From assembly GCF_000817785.2 (NCBI RefSeq), contig NZ_JTCM02000054.1, positions 1-43,829 of the forward strand: a stretch of 43,829 nucleotides of DNA, written 5' to 3'. Every line of letters starts with the position of its first letter. Positions within the stretch are counted from its first letter, which is position 1. The notes beneath the pieces were generated by a model that saw nothing but the letters and a program-made list of their open reading frames with translations, searched no databases and was not told the DNA's origin. The stretch comes from Hassallia byssoidea VB512170 (GTDB lineage: Bacteria > Cyanobacteriota > Cyanobacteriia > Cyanobacteriales > Nostocaceae). Positions 25,386-33,996 of the stretch are shown here, in pieces. The translations under genes were made by a program, and so were the position numbers.

Positions 25386-25829
25386 GTGGCTTTTCTCGTA
25401 GACACAAACTTACTTTTACGTAGTGTCGAACCAACTCATCCGATGTATGGAGATGCAAGTAATGCGATCGCTACTTTGTTGGGACAGGGTGAGCTACTAC
25501 ATATTGTACCGCAAAACTTAATTGAGTTTTGGAATGTTTACACTCGTCCGGCACAGAAAAATGGCTTGGGACATACCGTAGCTGAAGCTGAAGTAGAAAT
25601 TAACCGCTTAAAGGCGTTTTTTCCCTTGTTGCTGGATACTGAAGCAATATACCAAGAATGGGAAAGGCTTGTAGTTGCTCATGCAGTCATGGGAGTCAAC
25701 GTGCATGACGCGAGACTTGTTGCAGCAATGCTTGTCCATGAGTTAACCCACATCCTCACGTTTAATATCAGCGACTTTGCCCGTTACTCTGAAATTACCG
25801 CTGTTCATCCAACAACCATAATGCCTTAG
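25386..25829 (+). CDS. PIN-domain ribonuclease toxin (VapC-like)
   Basis: The 147-residue protein has the PIN acidic set: Asp6 in FLVDTN, Glu47 in NLIEFWNV, Asp108 in VNVHDARLVAAML and Asp130 in TFNISDFARY. It is an intact toxin that probably cleaves RNA when freed from the antitoxin. The start codon is GTG, just after the antitoxin stop. It contrasts with the broken PIN gene at 12419. Confidence 0.88.
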   Translation: MAFLVDTNLLLRSVEPTHPMYGDASNAIATLLGQGELLHIVPQNLIEFWNVYTRPAQKNGLGHTVAEAEVEINRLKAFFPLLLDTEAIYQEWERLVVAHAVMGVNVHDARLVAAMLVHELTHILTFNISDFARYSEITAVHPTTIMP

Positions 25830-25865
25830 CGATCAAAGGTTATCGTTTTGGAATTGGTAATGGAT

Positions 25866-25902
25866 AGGAGTTAGGAGTTAGGAGTTAGGAGTTAGGAGTT
25901 AG
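25866..25902. repeat. AGGAGTT heptad tandem repeat
   Basis: Five AGGAGTT units follow the toxin gene. A loosely complementary CTAACAACTATCAACT series at 25921-25955 could pair with it. Confidence 0.75.
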
Positions 25903-25958
25903 TAGTATTTTGACAACCATCTACTAACAACTATCAACTAACAAATAACAACTATCTC

Positions 25959-26975
25959 CTACCGAAGCTGATTAATTTGACTTTGCAGCTTTTCTCGCAA
26001 TTGTTGTGCTTTTTGATAAACCACAGTTCTACTTAATTTTTCGCCGTTATCCGTAGTATACAACGGCTGAATAAAGTAACGCAAATCAGTTTTATTCGCC
26101 CAAACTCCCATTGAAGGAAAGAGAAGAAAGACGAACATCAAAGGTGATAAAGGCAAAAATGGTAATTTTACTAATCTCTGCAATTTGCGGAAATTTACAG
26201 CGAAGGGATGTAGATTTTCGCTACCAATACAGACAACTGGAAGAATCGGAATTTGATAGCGATCGCTTAACTGAATAAAACTCAAATCAAACTTTTGCAA
26301 CTGATAGCGCTTTACCCAACCTTTCTGAGGTCCGCGTACACCTTCTGGTGCATATAAAATAATTTTACGCTCTTTTACCGCCGCTTCAAAGTCATCTTTT
26401 TGGGCTTTCACACCACCTAATACTTGTGACCATCCAACCGGCAACCACCAAATCACCCAAGGATGCTCAAATAAAGATACATTCGCTAAAGGTTGTATCA
26501 GCCATTCACGTGTTTTACTTAATAAATAACCTAAACTTAAAAAGTCCCAAGGAAAAGACATCCCCGCATGATTCATTGCCACAATCATCGGTCCTGTTTG
26601 CGGCAAATTCTCAAGTTGTTGCAACTCTGCTTGAAAATAATCTTTAACAATTAAACTGAGAATTTCTTCTCTAAAAGCTAGTTGATACTTTGGTTCAAAT
26701 TCATCAACTTCACGACGCGGTAAACGACATCCAAGACGCAACCAGCGAATTAATACCGCGAGATAAAATCCACCCGGAATTAAGAATAATAGATACTCTA
26801 GCCAATTCCAACCATCTGGATCGGCGTGATAATGTTGCCAATGGCGGTTAAATAAAATCAGCCAACCTGGAGGATACCACAGGCAAAACCAATCAAACCA
26901 GGTGAATTTATAACCCTTAGTCGATAGTTTTTCAATGTGAGGGTTTAAAAGGTTTTCAGAAGTTTGATTAACCAC
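25959..26975 (-). CDS. Lysophospholipid acyltransferase-like membrane protein
   Basis: The 338-residue protein has hydrophobic segments near residues 30-45 and 62-80 and the acyltransferase blocks MIVAMNHAGMSFPWDFLSLG (catalytic His with a longer spacing to Asp than the usual HX4D), LYAPEGVRG (acceptor-binding PEG) and IPILPVVCIG. It probably transfers an acyl chain to a glycerolipid or similar acceptor at the membrane. The His-x7-Asp spacing suggests the diacylglycerol acyltransferase-like branch. It stands alone. Confidence 0.8.
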   Translation of the reverse strand: MVNQTSENLLNPHIEKLSTKGYKFTWFDWFCLWYPPGWLILFNRHWQHYHADPDGWNWLEYLLFLIPGGFYLAVLIRWLRLGCRLPRREVDEFEPKYQLAFREEILSLIVKDYFQAELQQLENLPQTGPMIVAMNHAGMSFPWDFLSLGYLLSKTREWLIQPLANVSLFEHPWVIWWLPVGWSQVLGGVKAQKDDFEAAVKERKIILYAPEGVRGPQKGWVKRYQLQKFDLSFIQLSDRYQIPILPVVCIGSENLHPFAVNFRKLQRLVKLPFLPLSPLMFVFLLFPSMGVWANKTDLRYFIQPLYTTDNGEKLSRTVVYQKAQQLREKLQSQINQLR

Positions 26976-27067
26976 AACACCTCAGAAAATCACAAAAGTT
27001 GGCTTAGTCTAAAATTGTAGCTTTATCTGCTGAAAAATGACATCATACTATAGATAGAAAATTAAAA

Positions 27068-27127
27068 CGTAGTAACGGCTAAAGCCGTTAAAATCCGTAC
27101 TCGTCGAGCGGTAAACCGCTCACTACG
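27068..27127. repeat. Dispersed repeat with two small hairpins
   Basis: CGTAGT and ACTACG bound two hairpins, AACGGCTAAAGCCGTT and GAGCGGTAAACCGCTC. It touches the 3' end of arsC, whose stop codon lies at 27123-27125 inside the right border. Confidence 0.65.
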
Positions 27128-27521
27128 AACCAAAAGACTCTATCAACTTTATTACCCGCTCTTTCACTTCATCACGAACGCGGCGAAAAGTTTCAATTGG
27201 TTGTCCTTCTGGATCGTCTAATTGCCAATCTTGAAAAACTTCTCTTAATACCCATGCTTGGGGTAAATTCACACCACAGCCACACAAAGAAATCACACCA
27301 TCAAAATCTTCCGGATGAAAATCGCTTAAAGGCTTAGAAGTTTGATTGCTAATATCAATGTTAATTTCTGACATGATATCAATCGTTTTCGGGTCTACAT
27401 GACTTGCTTCCAAACCCGAACTATTAACAGAAATTTTGCCTTCTCCTAAAGTGCGTGCAAATCCTTCTGCCATTTGCGATCGCCTAGAATTTTTCTTACA
27501 AACAAACATTACTCGTTTCAT
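27123..27521 (-). CDS. arsC: Arsenate reductase, glutathione/glutaredoxin-type LMW phosphatase family
   Basis: The 132-residue protein has the P-loop CKKNSRRSQMAEG with Cys8, and the redox pair Cys80 and Cys82 in ISLCGCGV, the three cysteines used by the cyanobacterial glutathione-dependent enzyme. Other cysteines present in the Synechocystis protein (about 13 and 35) are Arg and Ser here. The enzyme reduces arsenate to arsenite. It is the last gene of arsR - aquaporin - arsC, 165 bp after the aquaporin frame. Confidence 0.92.
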   Translation of the reverse strand: MKRVMFVCKKNSRRSQMAEGFARTLGEGKISVNSSGLEASHVDPKTIDIMSEINIDISNQTSKPLSDFHPEDFDGVISLCGCGVNLPQAWVLREVFQDWQLDDPEGQPIETFRRVRDEVKERVIKLIESFGS

Positions 27522-27591
27522 GATGTTGTTATTTATTGGTATAAGTGGTTAAACTTTTATCAACTTCTAGCGCACTATTCGCTACTAACTC

Positions 27592-27671
27592 CCTTCTTTG
27601 CGTCTCTGCGACGGCAGTTGCTTCAAGCCGGGAGACCCGTCCAACGCACTGCCTCGTCTTTGCGTGAGATA
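27592..27671. repeat. CGCAGAG-type repeat split by a 41-bp palindromic element, copy 3
   Basis: CTTTGCGTCTCTGCG at the left and CGTCTTTGCGTGAG at the right are halves of the CGCAGAG-type repeat. Between them (27613-27653) lies an element with inverted ends GGCAGTTGC and GCACTGCC. It occupies the spacer between the aquaporin frame and arsC. Confidence 0.65.
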
Positions 27672-27686
27672 AAATTTCAATCTTAT

Positions 27687-28429
27687 TTATTTAACATCCC
27701 GAAACCCATCCGAAAGCACTGCATACACCACCACCGCTAACTGCGCTCCCAAAATCGGTGCAACCCAATAAACCCAGTGATATTGCCAAATTCCCCCCAC
27801 CAAAGCAGGACCAAGCGATCGCGCTGGATTCATACTTGCACCGATAATCGGTCCCATAAAAGCAGCTTCTACCCCCACCGTAAGAGCGATGCCTTCGGCA
27901 AGCCGCAGAGCGGCAACGCCAAACCCGCAAAATTGATATGTGCGCGGCGATCCAGTCCCGAACCCAAAATCACAAACATCAAAATGAACGTCAGAACCGT
28001 TTCCAGCACCAAAGATTGCCACCAATTGCCATTTAGTGGTATAGTTGCACCCATATTCGCAACTCTTCCCAAACTAGTTAGCAGCAAACTTGAAGCACAA
28101 ATTGCCCCCAATAACTGCGCCATAATATAAATTAATACCCGCCGTTTCGGGAAAAAACCGCTAGTCCAAAACGCCAAAGTCACTGCCGGATTGAAGTGTG
28201 CGCCGCTCAGATGTCCTATAGAATAAATCAAAGCAGCCACAACCCCACCAAAGACAAAGCTAATTCCCACATGGGTTACAGCACCACCGCTGATGTCATT
28301 CACCATCACCGCGCCAGTACCCGCAAAAACTAAAATAAAAGTACCAATTGCTTCTGCTAAAGCTTCTCGCCGAGATTGAGAAACTTCCCTGATGAATGAT
28401 TTCATTTTTGCTGATGTAATTATCTTCAC
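27687..28429 (-). pseudogene. MIP-family aquaglyceroporin, frameshifted by a 26-bp insert
   Basis: The first frame (28429 to about 27917) covers ALAEAIGTFILVFAGTGAVM, HLSGAHFNPAVT (first NPA, Asn80) and HINFAGLA. The second frame (from about 27890 to 27687) covers [23 protein letters not shown] (second NPA) and [18 protein letters not shown]. Removing 27891-27916 joins them into 238 residues, the normal length for this family, reading [15 protein letters not shown]. The position between arsR and arsC matches arsenite-channel MIPs known from arsenic operons such as that of Sinorhizobium. As it stands the protein would stop after the fifth helix. The start is GTG 28429, or ATG 28405 (MKSFIREV). 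Confidence 0.9.
27891..27916. mobile_element. 26-bp small dispersed repeat inserted in a HIP1 octamer
   Basis: The insert begins GCCTTCGGCAAGCC and ends GCAGAGCGGCAA. Its flanks are GCGAT on the left and CGCC on the right; joined they give GCGATCGCC, a perfect HIP1 octamer. The placement is unique, with no target duplication. The insert contains partly palindromic GC-rich arms. Small dispersed repeats of 20-30 bp are documented in Nostoc punctiforme; membership of this insert in a known class is inferred. Confidence 0.8.
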
Positions 28430-28434
28430 TTCAT

Positions 28435-28450
28435 ATCAAAAAAAATTGAT
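28435..28450. promoter_or_regulatory. Candidate ArsR operator, proximal to aquaporin
   Basis: ATCAA-N6-TTGAT palindrome in the 75-bp spacer between arsR and the aquaporin gene. An identical layout lies 51 bp away at 28486. ArsR/SmtB repressors bind AT-rich palindromes of this form. Confidence 0.5.
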
Positions 28451-28485
28451 GAATTAATTAGATAATAATACATTTACCGAAATAT

Positions 28486-28501
28486 ATCAAAAAAACTTGA
28501 T
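28486..28501. promoter_or_regulatory. Candidate ArsR operator, proximal to arsR stop
   Basis: Second ATCAA-N6-TTGAT palindrome, 51 bp from the first (about five helical turns, same face of DNA). It suggests an internal, arsenite-controlled promoter for aquaporin-arsC. Confidence 0.5.
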
Positions 28502-28504
28502 TTA

Positions 28505-28822
28505 TTAACAACCAGAGTCGCAAGAACGCGCCGATAATATCTGATTCAAGCGGCTGTACTCTGCTAAATACTGTTGTAGAACAGCGAATTGAGGCGGATT
28601 GAGACTGTAATAAATCCAACGTCCTTGTTGGCGGGAGTTTACTAAACCCGCTTCTTTCAGGGTTTTCAGGTGAAAGGAAAGCTTAGATTGTGTCACATTC
28701 AACACTTCGCACAAATCGCATACACATAGCTCTTGTGTTTGCAATAGTTCCAAAACCCTCAACCGCAGCGGATCGGAGAGAGCGTGAAAACCGGCAACTA
28801 TATTTGTTTGGGAGGTTTGCAT
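28505..28822 (-). CDS. arsR: ArsR/SmtB-family metalloid-responsive repressor
   Basis: The 105-residue winged-helix protein has FHALSDPLRLRVLELLQTQE, the arsenite-sensing ELCVCDLCEVL cysteine motif in the recognition region, SKLSFHLKTLKEAGLV (DNA-recognition helix) and a Cys-containing tail (SCDSGC). It should release DNA when arsenite binds. The start MQTSQTNIV at ATG 28822 is chosen over 28870, as the longer N-terminus is not family-like. It leads the arsR - aquaporin - arsC group. Confidence 0.92.
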   Translation of the reverse strand: MQTSQTNIVAGFHALSDPLRLRVLELLQTQELCVCDLCEVLNVTQSKLSFHLKTLKEAGLVNSRQQGRWIYYSLNPPQFAVLQQYLAEYSRLNQILSARSCDSGC

Positions 28823-28868
28823 TGAATTTTGACAAGGGTACGTCTCTATTGTGAATCCCCAGAGATTC

Positions 28869-28940
28869 ATCTGCGGTTATTTTAAAGAAATCTCACGCCA
28901 AGGCGCAAAGGCGCAAAGAAGAGGTTTATCTGCGGTTATT
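28869..28940. repeat. CGCAGAG-like repeat bounded by 13-bp direct repeats, copy 4
   Basis: ATCTGCGGTTATT occurs at 28869-28881 and again at 28928-28940. Between them is CTCACGCCAAGGCGCAAAGG, a member of the dispersed family. It lies in the divergent spacer between arsR and the TPR-CHAT gene. Confidence 0.7.
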
Positions 28941-29045
28941 ATTTGTTTACGTAATTTTACTATTAAGTCATGATATTCATAATATAAACGACATCCAAAG
29001 TAGCGGTAATTCCCTAATTGCCGCATGTATCTGTAGGAGTTACCA

Positions 29046-32000
29046 ATGTCCCACCGTCTGAAAGGTCTTACTGTTACTAGCTTAGTAATTTCCCTAATTT
29101 GTCCAGTAGCTTTAGCGGCTAATCCTTTAGTCGTCAAGTATACACTTGCACAAACTGCGACAACTTCAAATAGCAAAGGGGAAGCTGACAGGCTGTTTCA
29201 AGAAGGTGTGCAGCAGTATCGGCTAGGAAAATATCCCCAAGCGCTGCAAACTTATGAAAAAGTCTTGGAAATGCGGCGACAGTTGGGGGATAAAGCGGGA
29301 ATTGGGCAAACTCTCAATAATATCGGCGAGGTTTATCTAGGTTTGGAACTAGATGAGAAAGCTTTGGAAGTATTGCAGCAAGCTTCAGCTATTTGGCGGG
29401 AATTACCAGACAAGGTGAAAGCGGGAGAAACCCTAGATAATATTGGTGGGGCTTATTTGTTGCAGGAACAATATGATAAAGCCTTGGAAATCTTGCAGCA
29501 AGCTTTGGCAATTCGTCGTGAAGTAGGAGACAAAACTGGTGAAGCTAAAACCCTCAGCCGAATAGGAGCAGTTTATGATAGAGGTTTCAAACAATATACC
29601 AAGGCTTTGGAAACTTTAAACCAAGCTCTCAAGATTCAAGAAGCAGCAGGAGATAAGTTACAAACAGGCTTAACCCTCAACAGGATAGCAGAAGTTTACT
29701 CTGATTTGAAAGACTATCCCCGTGCTTTGGAGGTAGCACAAAAAGCATTATCGTTGAACCAAGAGATAAAAAACCACGCCAGAGAGGGTGAGAGTTTAAC
29801 GCGAATCGGTATAATTTACTTAGTACAAAATAAATACGATCAAGCCCTACAATTATTACAGCAAGTACTACCTATAACAAGAGAATCGGGAAATCGCTCT
29901 CAAGAAAGTCAGATTATCAGACGGATATCGGGCGTATACTGGTTGCAAAAGAAAATAGACACTAGCTTAGAATTTGGGCAGCAAGCATTAGTTTTGGCGC
30001 GAGAAAATCAGTTACGCCGCCAAGAAATGAGAGCTTTAGATTGGTTAACAAGAGTTTATGGACAAAGATTATCTAACAATAAATTAAAAGGAGATTACAC
30101 CTCAGTAAAATCAGATGCTACTCGCATTATTGAACTTTCAAAAGCTACCTTAACCATCGCTAGAGAGTTGAAATTTCGGAAATATGAAGCTGATGCCTTA
30201 TGGTATATGGGAACAGCTTATGGCGAACTAAAAGAATATCAAAAAGCGATTGAAGTTTTGCAACAATCGGCGAGCATTGCTAAAGCAATAAAAGACTTAG
30301 ATAGTGAATCATCGGTTCTTACCTCTCTCAGTAATATTTACATTGACCAAGGTGATAAGCGCAAAGAACTTGAGGTAAAGTTACGTCTAGTAGAAATTTA
30401 CCGAGAGCAAAAAGATAAATTATTTGAAGCATCTAGTTTAATCGGTTTGGGCGACATCTACATTAATATAAATGAATATCAAAAAGCTGTGGAAGCTTAC
30501 CAACAAGCTATAGCCGCAGCGCGACAAGTCGAAATTGGTAAACTAGCGACAAATTTACAAAATTATCCATTGTCACTTGAGTATAGAGCCTTAGATGGAT
30601 TAAGTCGCAGTTATACAGGTCTTGGGCAATTTGACAAAGCTGTTGATTTTGCCCAACAAGCACTGAAATACACTCAAACTATCCGCAAACCGGATTTAGA
30701 AGCAAATGCACTGCTACGATTAAGTTTTTTATACACCAATAGTATCAAGGATTTTAATAAAGCGATCGCATTCAGTCAACAAGCTTTAACCATTGCAAGA
30801 CAAATCAAAGCACCCAACTTAGAAGCAGAGGCATTAGACAACTTAAGCTACGCATATAACAACCAAGGAAATCAGCAAAAAGCGCTCTTAACCGCAAATC
30901 AACTGTTAGAAATTGCCAAGCAATTAGAAAACTCTACTCTAGAGCTTCGTGCTTTAAAGAAACTTAGTGATATCTATAAAAATCAAGGTAATTACAAACA
31001 AGTATTGGAGTTAGCACAGCAAAAACTAGCGCTGGTGCAAAAAGCAAAACTTGGACTCTTTGAAACTTCTAGTTTAAATGATTTAAGTGAAGGATATCGC
31101 TTAACTGGAGATACCACCAAAGCAGTGGAGACAGCGAAGCAAGCCATAACTTTAGCAAAACAACAGAATGCTCCTAATGATGAAGCGATCGCTTTATTAG
31201 AACTCAGCCTAGCATACAAACTTCGCGGAGAATACGATTTAGGAATTGAAACAGCGCAAAGTGCTTTGGGGTTGTTCCACACAAAACAATACTTTGGAGG
31301 AGAAGTAGCAGCTACGGCTGTAACAAGTGAAATTTATGAGGCTTTGGGAGAATATCAAAAAGTCATTGCAGTTGCCGAACCAGCCCTAAAATTATCGCAG
31401 AAAATAAACAATCGCATTTCTAGCGCACAATTACTAACAGACTTAGGTAGTGCTTACACAAATATCGGTGACTATACAAAAGCGAAAGATTTTCTTGACC
31501 AAAGTTTGAAAATTGCCAAAGAATTAAAAAATCCTCGTTTAGAATTAACCGCTCTCGATAGACTAGGTAGATATTACAGACAAATTAAAGATTATCAAAA
31601 AGCGCTGTCATTCAGCGAAGAAAGTTTAAAAATTGCGAAATCACTTGACAATCTCCCTCTTTTAGTATCCCCCCAAAACACTCTTGGTAGTATTTACAAC
31701 GATTTGGGAGATTACAACAAAGCCAAAGAATTCTATCAACAATCACTCATTACATTGGAAAAATTGAATAACCGTGAAGATAAAGGAGTAGTCTTATTAA
31801 ATTTAGCTAACATTTCTTTTGCTGAAGGGGAACCACAAAAAACTGTGGAGTTATCCCAACAAGCTTTAACTCTTTTTCAACAAGTAAAATCTCCCCGACT
31901 GGAAGCTTTTGCATATCAAATACTGAGTCTTGGTTACGGTGAATTGGGTAATGATGCGAAAGCAATGGAATCAGCCCAAAACTTTTTAACCTTTTCTCGC

Positions 32001-33752
32001 AAAGTGCAAAATCCTGTCTTTGAAAAATTAGCACTCAGCAATATTGCAAGTCTGCATCGCAAATTTGGACGCAAAGATGAAGTAATTTCCACTTATAACG
32101 CTGCTTTAGCAATTGCAGGTGAGAATGCTTACATTTATGCAGGTTTAGCCCGTGTTTACCAAGATAAAAATGATGTCGATCAAGCAATTAATTTTTATCA
32201 AAAATCTATAGGTGGATTAGAACAACTTCGGACAAACATTCAAGGTTTACCACCACAGTTACAAACATCATTCTTGCAAGCAACGATTGATTTTGATAAA
32301 TTTAAAACCTCTGATATTTATCGTCAATTAGCCGTCTTACTCTTAAAACAAGGACGAGTTGAAGAATCTTTACAAGTTAGACAACTTGCAGGAATTCAAG
32401 AATTACGCGAAGCGATGGGACAAACTACAAATGTTGTCTTGAGTGAGACGGAGAAAAAAATCATTGCTCAATATGGTAGCTTAATTGCATTTGAACAAAA
32501 GCTGGAAGGCTGTAGAAAAAATAAGTGTAGTGAATTCAAACAATTACAGACAGTTCAAGATGAAATAAACAATCAATATAACACTAAATTAAATAAACTT
32601 GCGATGGGATTACGCAATCGTTTTGCAGAAGATAATAAGGGGTTTTTCGACCCCGAATTAGGTGGCAAAATCCGGGAAATCGTCGAATCTCAACCAGGTA
32701 CAGTTTTCATTTCTCCCATAGTTTACGATAACAGCATTTGGTTAATCTGGGCTTCTGAAGGTGGTGTTCGCAAAGCTTGGGAAATTAAGAATGTTAGTGA
32801 GGAAGAATTGCGACAAGCTGTACAAGACTTTCGCACTTCCTTAGCAAGATCCTTCACACCTGTTAATCAGGTGCAACAAAAAGGTAAAAAATTGTACGAT
32901 TGGCTAATTAAACCTTTAGAAAGCGAACTGAGTAAAAATAAAACTCAAAACTTAGTTTTTGCACTCGATAGACAAGTGCGTTATGTGCCGATGAGTGCTT
33001 TATATGATGGAGAAAAATATCTCGTTGAACGCTACAACGTCTCTGTAGTACCGTCAGCAGCGTTAATTGATATGAAAGAAAAGCTGCCTCCCGGTACTCA
33101 AAATGTCTCTGTTTTAGGATTAGGACTTACTAATGCAGTTCCTGGTTTCGATCCTTTACCAAATGTCCAAACAGAGTTAGATGGAATAGTCCGCAAATCA
33201 ACAACAGATAAGAAAGGTATTTTTCCCGGTAAAGAGTTTTTCAACCAAGCATTTAACTTTGACACGCTGCGAAATAATTTACGCGATAATCAAATTCTCC
33301 ACATCGCTACTCATGGAGTATTTGAACCTGGTAGTGCTGATGCTTCTTATATTGTATTGGGAACTGGTAAAAAGCTTACCATACCGGAAATTACTAATTT
33401 GTCAGATTTATATTATGTGCATTTAGTAGTGCTGTCTGCTTGTGAAACCGCAGTTGGTAAAAAGGGACAAGATGGTGTGGAAATTAACAGCATTAGTTCT
33501 AAGTTTTTATCACAGGGAACTAAAGCTGTAATTGCTTCGTTGTGGTTAGTGAATGATGAAAGCACTAGTTCATTGATGCAGAATTTTTACGGTAATCTGG
33601 CTAAAAGTACTAATCAAAAACATGTTACAAAAGCTGAAGCTTTGCATCAAGCGCAATTGAGTTTACTGTATAGTGCTAAGAATCCGCAACAAAATGATTT
33701 GTCGCATCCATATTATTGGGCGCCGTTTATTTTGATTGGTAATGGGTTGTAG
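29046..33752 (+). CDS. Secreted TPR-repeat protein with C-terminal CHAT protease domain
   Basis: The 1568-residue protein starts with a signal peptide (about 1-25, SLVISLICPVALA). From about 40 to 1060 it is a nearly continuous array of tetratricopeptide repeats, many reading like ALEILQQALAIRREVGDKTG. A helical linker follows. The CHAT domain (about 1240-1568) has YVPMSALYDGEKYLVERYNV, HIATHGVF with His1423 and LSACETAVG with Cys1466, the caspase-like catalytic dyad, and ends at HPYYWAPFILIGNG. A periplasmic or surface location is expected. TPR-CHAT proteins are common in filamentous cyanobacteria; their substrates are mostly unknown. Divergent from arsR; ATG 29046 is just after GTAGGAGTT. 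Confidence 0.92.
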   Translation: MSHRLKGLTVTSLVISLICPVALAANPLVVKYTLAQTATTSNSKGEADRLFQEGVQQYRLGKYPQALQTYEKVLEMRRQLGDKAGIGQTLNNIGEVYLGLELDEKALEVLQQASAIWRELPDKVKAGETLDNIGGAYLLQEQYDKALEILQQALAIRREVGDKTGEAKTLSRIGAVYDRGFKQYTKALETLNQALKIQEAAGDKLQTGLTLNRIAEVYSDLKDYPRALEVAQKALSLNQEIKNHAREGESLTRIGIIYLVQNKYDQALQLLQQVLPITRESGNRSQESQIIRRISGVYWLQKKIDTSLEFGQQALVLARENQLRRQEMRALDWLTRVYGQRLSNNKLKGDYTSVKSDATRIIELSKATLTIARELKFRKYEADALWYMGTAYGELKEYQKAIEVLQQSASIAKAIKDLDSESSVLTSLSNIYIDQGDKRKELEVKLRLVEIYREQKDKLFEASSLIGLGDIYININEYQKAVEAYQQAIAAARQVEIGKLATNLQNYPLSLEYRALDGLSRSYTGLGQFDKAVDFAQQALKYTQTIRKPDLEANALLRLSFLYTNSIKDFNKAIAFSQQALTIARQIKAPNLEAEALDNLSYAYNNQGNQQKALLTANQLLEIAKQLENSTLELRALKKLSDIYKNQGNYKQVLELAQQKLALVQKAKLGLFETSSLNDLSEGYRLTGDTTKAVETAKQAITLAKQQNAPNDEAIALLELSLAYKLRGEYDLGIETAQSALGLFHTKQYFGGEVAATAVTSEIYEALGEYQKVIAVAEPALKLSQKINNRISSAQLLTDLGSAYTNIGDYTKAKDFLDQSLKIAKELKNPRLELTALDRLGRYYRQIKDYQKALSFSEESLKIAKSLDNLPLLVSPQNTLGSIYNDLGDYNKAKEFYQQSLITLEKLNNREDKGVVLLNLANISFAEGEPQKTVELSQQALTLFQQVKSPRLEAFAYQILSLGYGELGNDAKAMESAQNFLTFSRKVQNPVFEKLALSNIASLHRKFGRKDEVISTYNAALAIAGENAYIYAGLARVYQDKNDVDQAINFYQKSIGGLEQLRTNIQGLPPQLQTSFLQATIDFDKFKTSDIYRQLAVLLLKQGRVEESLQVRQLAGIQELREAMGQTTNVVLSETEKKIIAQYGSLIAFEQKLEGCRKNKCSEFKQLQTVQDEINNQYNTKLNKLAMGLRNRFAEDNKGFFDPELGGKIREIVESQPGTVFISPIVYDNSIWLIWASEGGVRKAWEIKNVSEEELRQAVQDFRTSLARSFTPVNQVQQKGKKLYDWLIKPLESELSKNKTQNLVFALDRQVRYVPMSALYDGEKYLVERYNVSVVPSAALIDMKEKLPPGTQNVSVLGLGLTNAVPGFDPLPNVQTELDGIVRKSTTDKKGIFPGKEFFNQAFNFDTLRNNLRDNQILHIATHGVFEPGSADASYIVLGTGKKLTIPEITNLSDLYYVHLVVLSACETAVGKKGQDGVEINSISSKFLSQGTKAVIASLWLVNDESTSSLMQNFYGNLAKSTNQKHVTKAEALHQAQLSLLYSAKNPQQNDLSHPYYWAPFILIGNGL

Positions 33753-33768
33753 TCAGCTAACGTATTTG

Positions 33769-33996
33769 TTAAACGTGATAAGCAGTTAATACAGTATTTC
33801 TACTAGGACTATAGATAGATTCTACCCTAGGGAAAATATCGTGTGACCACCATACTTTTATTCTTCCACCTTGCGCGGGCGCGGTTCCCACTTCGCAATA
33901 ACCCGCGTTAATCATTCGTTTTTCAAATTCACTTGATGGTAATGTTTTGCTGGTAAATGCTGATAATCCCTGGATAGTATGCTTATCAAGCGTCAT
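33769..33996 (-). CDS. Small hypothetical protein, possibly toxin-like
   Basis: The 75-residue frame reads MTLDKHTIQGLSAFTSKTLP and ends VESIYSPSRNTVLTAYHV. The last strand with V-L-T-A-Y resembles the end of RelE/BECR-type RNase toxins, but the similarity is a short pattern only. It overlaps the upstream frame by 11 bp, suggesting coupled translation. Its convergent neighbour is the TPR-CHAT gene, with about 15 bp between stops. Confidence 0.45.
   Translation of the reverse strand: MTLDKHTIQGLSAFTSKTLPSSEFEKRMINAGYCEVGTAPAQGGRIKVWWSHDIFPRVESIYSPSRNTVLTAYHV

Noticed and set aside
28877-29176. 99-codon minus-strand frame
   Set aside because: It overlaps the start of the TPR-CHAT gene and a dispersed repeat and lacks a coherent protein pattern.
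29046-33752. TPR-CHAT protein as part of a type III-E CRISPR (Craspase) system
   Set aside because: It has a signal peptide, and no gRAMP effector, CRISPR array or RpoE-type partner is near.
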